Program-made: the position numbers and the translations under genes
Source: Chryseosolibacter sp044507775
GTDB taxonomy: Bacteria > Bacteroidota > Bacteroidia > Cytophagales > Cyclobacteriaceae
DNA: 64,000 nt
NCBI GenBank assembly: GCA_044507775.1
Contig: JBIQIY010000014.1
Location: forward strand, 1-64,000
Direction of reading: 5' to 3'
The notes under the pieces: generated by a model
Seen by the model: the letters and a program-made list of their open reading frames with translations, nothing else
What the model was told of the DNA's origin: nothing
Databases searched by the model: none
Part shown: piece after piece, positions 60,923 through 64,000 of the stretch
Layout of the letters: every line of letters begins with the position of its first letter
Position numbering within the stretch: the stretch's first letter is position 1

Positions 60923-63013
60923 TTAGCGACGATGAATACGACTTATAAGGTTATTTAGAATATTTCTCGCGGCATCCGTAATGATTGTACCGGGTCCAAA
61001 CACGAGGGAAGTGCCGGCCTTTTGAAGGAAATCGTAATCCTGCTCGGGAATTACACCTCCGGCGACTACCATGATATCAGGTCTTCCGATCTTTTTCAAC
61101 TCGCTGATCAACTCCGGCACCAGTGTCTTATGGCCACCCGCCAGGCTCGACGCCCCCACAATGTGAACGTCGTTTTCAGCAGCTTGCCGCGCCACTTCTT
61201 GCGGAGTCTGAAACAGCGGTCCAATATCAACATCGAACCCGAGATCGGCAAAACTGGTAGCAATTACTTTTGATCCCCGATCGTGTCCATCCTGACCCAT
61301 CTTTGCCACAAGAATGCGAGGCCTTCGCCCTTCTTTTAGGGCAAACTCGTCTGACAACTTTTTCACGTCGGCAAATTCTCTGAAGTTTTTCATTTCTGCC
61401 TGATATATCCCCGCGATAGATCGAATCGTTGCGCGATATCGCCCGAACACTTTTTCCATGGCGTCTGAAATTTCGCCGAGCGTTGCGCGTTTTCGCGCTG
61501 CTTCAATTGCCGCTTCCAGCAAATTGCCGCCGGAAGCTGCGCTCTTTTCGACGACCTCAAGCGCGAGCCTTACCTCCTCCGCGTTTCTTTCAGCTCGTAA
61601 TATTTTCAGACGTTCAATTTGTTCATCGCGAACCGCTGTCGTATCGACCTCGCGAATATCAAAGTCCGGCTTGTCTTCGGTTTGATACTTGTTCACGCCG
61701 ACAATGACGTTACGTCCTGAGTCGATGCGCGCCTGCTTGGCGGCCGCCGCCTGCTCGATCCGCATTTTCGGAATTCCGGTTTCAATCGCTTTAGTCATGC
61801 CGCCGAGACTCTCGATTTCCTGAATGAGTTCCCATCCTTTGCGGACCAGGTCAGCGGTAAGGGATTCAATATAATACGAACCGCCCAATGGATCAACGAC
61901 GCGTGTGACATCGGTTTTCTTTTCAATAAATAGTTGCGTGTTGCGGGCAATGCGCGCCGAGAATTCCGTAGGAAGTGCGATGGCTTCATCCAGGGAATTC
62001 GTGTGCAGCGACTGCGTGCCTCCCAGTACCGCTGCGAGCGCCTCTACACAGGTACGCGTGATGTTATTGTAAGGATCCTGCTGCGTGAGACTCCAGCCGG
62101 AGGTCTGACAGTGCGTTCGCAACGCCATCGATTTCGGATTCTTCGGATTAAAACTGCGGACGATCCGCGACCACAACAGGCGGGCTGCACGCATTTTCGC
62201 GATCTCCACAAAGAAGTTCATCCCGATCCCCCAGAAGAAGGACAGCCGGGGGGCAAAATCATCAATCGCGATTCCCGCAGCGATACCCGTGCGAATATAC
62301 TCGAGGCCATCGGACAGGGTATACGCAAGTTCAAGTTCTGCGGGCGCCCCAGCCTCGTGCATATGATAGCCGCTGATACTGATCGAATTGAACCGGGGCA
62401 TATTGCGAGACGCATACGAAAATATGTCGGCTACAATGCGCATCGACGGCGCGGGCGGATATATATACGTGTTCCGCACCATGAACTCTTTCAGGATGTC
62501 ATTCTGAATAGTGCCGCTGAGTTGCGCGGGTTTTACGCCCTGCTCTTCGGCTGCGACAATATAGAATGCAAGGATGGGTATCACGGCTCCGTTCATGGTC
62601 ATGGACACCGACATCTTGTCCAGCGGTATCTGATCAAACAGGATCTTCATGTCGAGGACAGAATCGATGGCGACTCCCGCCTTTCCAACGTCTGCCATTA
62701 CGCGCGGATGATCGGAATCGTATCCGCGATGAGTGGCGAGATCAAAGGCAACGGAAAGTCCGCGCTGACCGGCCGCGAGGTTGTCGCGATAAAACTGATT
62801 GCTTTGCCGGGCCGTGGAGAATCCCGCGTATTGCCTGATCGTCCAGGGCCTCATCGCATACATCGTCGCATACGGGCCGCGGAGAAACGGCGGGACACCC
62901 GCGGTAAACCCTTCGAGGAGCCCGCGACTTTCGCTCGACGGCATCTTTACCAAAGGATCGTTCTCAGGAGAAAACGCGTCGTAACGCATCGATGAAAAAT
63001 CAGGTCGCCGCAT
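60923..63013 (-). CDS. mutB: Methylmalonyl-CoA mutase large (catalytic) subunit
   Basis: Adenosylcobalamin-dependent interconversion of methylmalonyl-CoA and succinyl-CoA. From the ATG at 63013 (MRRPDFSSMRY) it has 696 residues; the frame is open further up but would overlap the small subunit by over 200 bp. The TIM-barrel domain has AGFSTARQSNQFYRDNLAAG near 60-79, the substrate-binding SISGYHMHEAGA and the catalytic-domain TSGWSLTQQDPYNN. The C-terminal B12 domain has DGHDRG with the cobalt-ligand His, then GASSLAGGHK. It overlaps mutA by 14 bp. Confidence 0.96.
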   Translation of the reverse strand: MRRPDFSSMRYDAFSPENDPLVKMPSSESRGLLEGFTAGVPPFLRGPYATMYAMRPWTIRQYAGFSTARQSNQFYRDNLAAGQRGLSVAFDLATHRGYDSDHPRVMADVGKAGVAIDSVLDMKILFDQIPLDKMSVSMTMNGAVIPILAFYIVAAEEQGVKPAQLSGTIQNDILKEFMVRNTYIYPPAPSMRIVADIFSYASRNMPRFNSISISGYHMHEAGAPAELELAYTLSDGLEYIRTGIAAGIAIDDFAPRLSFFWGIGMNFFVEIAKMRAARLLWSRIVRSFNPKNPKSMALRTHCQTSGWSLTQQDPYNNITRTCVEALAAVLGGTQSLHTNSLDEAIALPTEFSARIARNTQLFIEKKTDVTRVVDPLGGSYYIESLTADLVRKGWELIQEIESLGGMTKAIETGIPKMRIEQAAAAKQARIDSGRNVIVGVNKYQTEDKPDFDIREVDTTAVRDEQIERLKILRAERNAEEVRLALEVVEKSAASGGNLLEAAIEAARKRATLGEISDAMEKVFGRYRATIRSIAGIYQAEMKNFREFADVKKLSDEFALKEGRRPRILVAKMGQDGHDRGSKVIATSFADLGFDVDIGPLFQTPQEVARQAAENDVHIVGASSLAGGHKTLVPELISELKKIGRPDIMVVAGGVIPEQDYDFLQKAGTSLVFGPGTIITDAARNILNNLISRIHRR

Positions 63014-64000
63014 GATCCTTTGATTTTTGCTGAAATAACTGCCAGGCTTTCTGTGCGATGTCGTTGGTGAGTGCGTCAAGAGCCCACGCTCCCATGAGCG
63101 GATCGCGTGCCTGGTCCAGGAAAGATTCTTCGCGAAGAATCGAGGATACATTTCTCGCCCAACGCGACGCGAACGGCGCCGTGCCTTGCTCTTCGACGGT
63201 AATGGAATCACAACCGCCCAGCACAGCGGCCATAGCGGCGAACGTTCCCTTCAGCATATTTTCGTGCGGGCCCAGGGAAAGATCGGCGATGGCTTCAGAG
63301 CGAGCATGAATGTGAAGGTCGTGAGGTGAATAATGGTCGATACCGTATGCACGGGATACCTGCCACCAAAGCATTCTCAGCGCGCGGAATTTTGCGCAGC
63401 ACTGCAGAAAAGACGCATTCGCGGGAAGAGAAAAGGCGATGGAGCGAAAAACGCGACCGATGGAGGCACCGGCAGAAAAATTTTCGATTGCAATGACTCC
63501 CCGCATCAGCGCCTCGCTGATTTCTGCTGCAGGCGCACTTTCCGGAATAAGCAAGCCGAGCGCATAAAAATTTTCGCACTGCTCAAAATAGAATTTCAGT
63601 TCACTGCTTTTGGGAACAGATTCCCAAAACAGTGCACCATTCAACAATGCGGGGCCACTTTCTCCTGTCATGTGTTGCGGAAGCGCTTCGAGAAGCGTGC
63701 GCGAATTTTTTTCGGTCACGAAAAACTCGATGGAGCAATAAGGCCATTCGATGTTGTTAATCAAAGCCTTAACATCCGGAGCATCGACCGCTTGCACATC
63801 GAACCATACACCATCCGCGCCGTTCATCAGGTGATCCAAAGCCAGCGCATTCGCCATTTGCTCCGCAGAAACTTTTATTCGCGGGAGATTCCGCCATGTG
63901 CGTGTGTGTGAATCGTCTGCGGTCGCTCCCTTCCCTGACTGCAAGAAGCGCCTTTGCGCATCTTTTAGCGAATCATAATACGGCAAAAATGGAATTCCGT
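63000..64000 (-). CDS. mutA: Methylmalonyl-CoA mutase small subunit (5' end outside window)
   Basis: Non-catalytic partner of MutB. The frame is open to the window edge (GIPFLPYYDSLKDAQRRFL), and family members have ~100 more N-terminal residues, so the start lies beyond 64000; a TTG at 63986 is in frame but is unlikely to be the start. The visible 330 residues cover the degenerate TIM barrel (ISEALMRGVIAIENFSAG, DHYSPHDLHIHARS, AAMAAVLGGCDSITVE). The protein ends soon after the barrel, so it lacks a B12 domain. It overlaps mutB by 14 bp, implying coupled translation. Confidence 0.92.
   Translation of the reverse strand, partial: GIPFLPYYDSLKDAQRRFLQSGKGATADDSHTRTWRNLPRIKVSAEQMANALALDHLMNGADGVWFDVQAVDAPDVKALINNIEWPYCSIEFFVTEKNSRTLLEALPQHMTGESGPALLNGALFWESVPKSSELKFYFEQCENFYALGLLIPESAPAAEISEALMRGVIAIENFSAGASIGRVFRSIAFSLPANASFLQCCAKFRALRMLWWQVSRAYGIDHYSPHDLHIHARSEAIADLSLGPHENMLKGTFAAMAAVLGGCDSITVEEQGTAPFASRWARNVSSILREESFLDQARDPLMGAWALDALTNDIAQKAWQLFQQKSKDHAAT

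Noticed and set aside
61934..62995. 353-codon plus-strand frame antisense to mutB
   Set aside because: Shadow of the conserved mutB sequence; Arg/His-rich with no domain.
63984..63986. TTG at 63986 as the mutA start
   Set aside because: The frame continues to the window edge and family members have a longer N-terminus, so the gene is truncated by the window.

Overview
The window is one contiguous stretch of a Bacteroidota chromosome, most likely order Cytophagales (Chryseolinea-like). The taxonomy is inferred. The supporting signs are the Bacteroidota order of the division and cell-wall cluster, promoters of the TTTG-N18/20-TAnnTTTG type, few Shine-Dalgarno sequences, and several Bacteroidota-typical families (DUF4421, DUF2795, GIN-domain and TlpA-like lipoproteins, a PorE-like OmpA protein, two-subunit methylmalonyl-CoA mutase). 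Coding density is high and almost every gene is housekeeping. I see no phage, no complete IS element, no CRISPR array, no tRNA or rRNA gene and no defence island. A 10-N assembly gap lies inside queA.

Layout. 1-3.8 kb: an LPP20-like lipoprotein, a THUMP RNA methyltransferase and biotin ligase. 4-8.1 kb (+): rsfS, ftsH, then lpxH and a secreted protein after a strong terminator. 8.3-11.0 kb (+): an overlapping sigma54-type response regulator and its histidine kinase. 11.9-27.6 kb (-): the complete dcw cluster mraZ-rsmH-ftsL-ftsI-murE-mraY-murD-ftsW-murG-murC-ftsQ-ftsA-ftsZ, with a promoter overlapped by three 10-bp-spaced MraZ boxes at the head and an intrinsic terminator behind ftsZ. 27.7-34.7 kb: a frameshifted CoA-transferase, a TlpA-type lipoprotein, mnmA, a DUF502 protein, cmk with a newly noted 45-codon gene coupled to it, and an aldehyde dehydrogenase. 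34.8-38.4 kb (-): a GIN-domain lipoprotein, then rplM-rpsI-rpsB-tsf. 38.7-42.4 kb (-): a pseudouridine synthase, a PhoB/PhoR-like pair and a metallopeptidase. 42.7-47.9 kb: recA, an ABC permease, queA, ispD and small genes. 48.1-56.2 kb: ettA, DUF486, an LpxL-like acyltransferase, DUF4421, hslU and lon. 56.4-64.0 kb: a PorE-like OmpA protein, rseP, dxr, and the two methylmalonyl-CoA mutase subunits (the small one cut by the window edge).

Functionally the window is dominated by envelope biogenesis (peptidoglycan precursors, division, lipid A, isoprenoids, lipoproteins), protein quality control (FtsH, Lon, HslU, RseP) and translation (S2, S9, L13, EF-Ts, RsfS, EttA, MnmA, QueA).

The unexpected content is in the gaps. 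At least eight intergenic regions carry degenerate tandem repeats with a strict 7-bp period, in unrelated sequence families, often starting in or within a few bases of a stop codon. Two near-identical 93/94-bp elements with 20-bp terminal inverted repeats both sit among such repeats. There are also an array of small GAA-loop hairpins, an array whose period changes from 8 to 9 bp, a G-quadruplex-type tract and REP-like palindromes. These, rather than any protein operon, are the least explained features.
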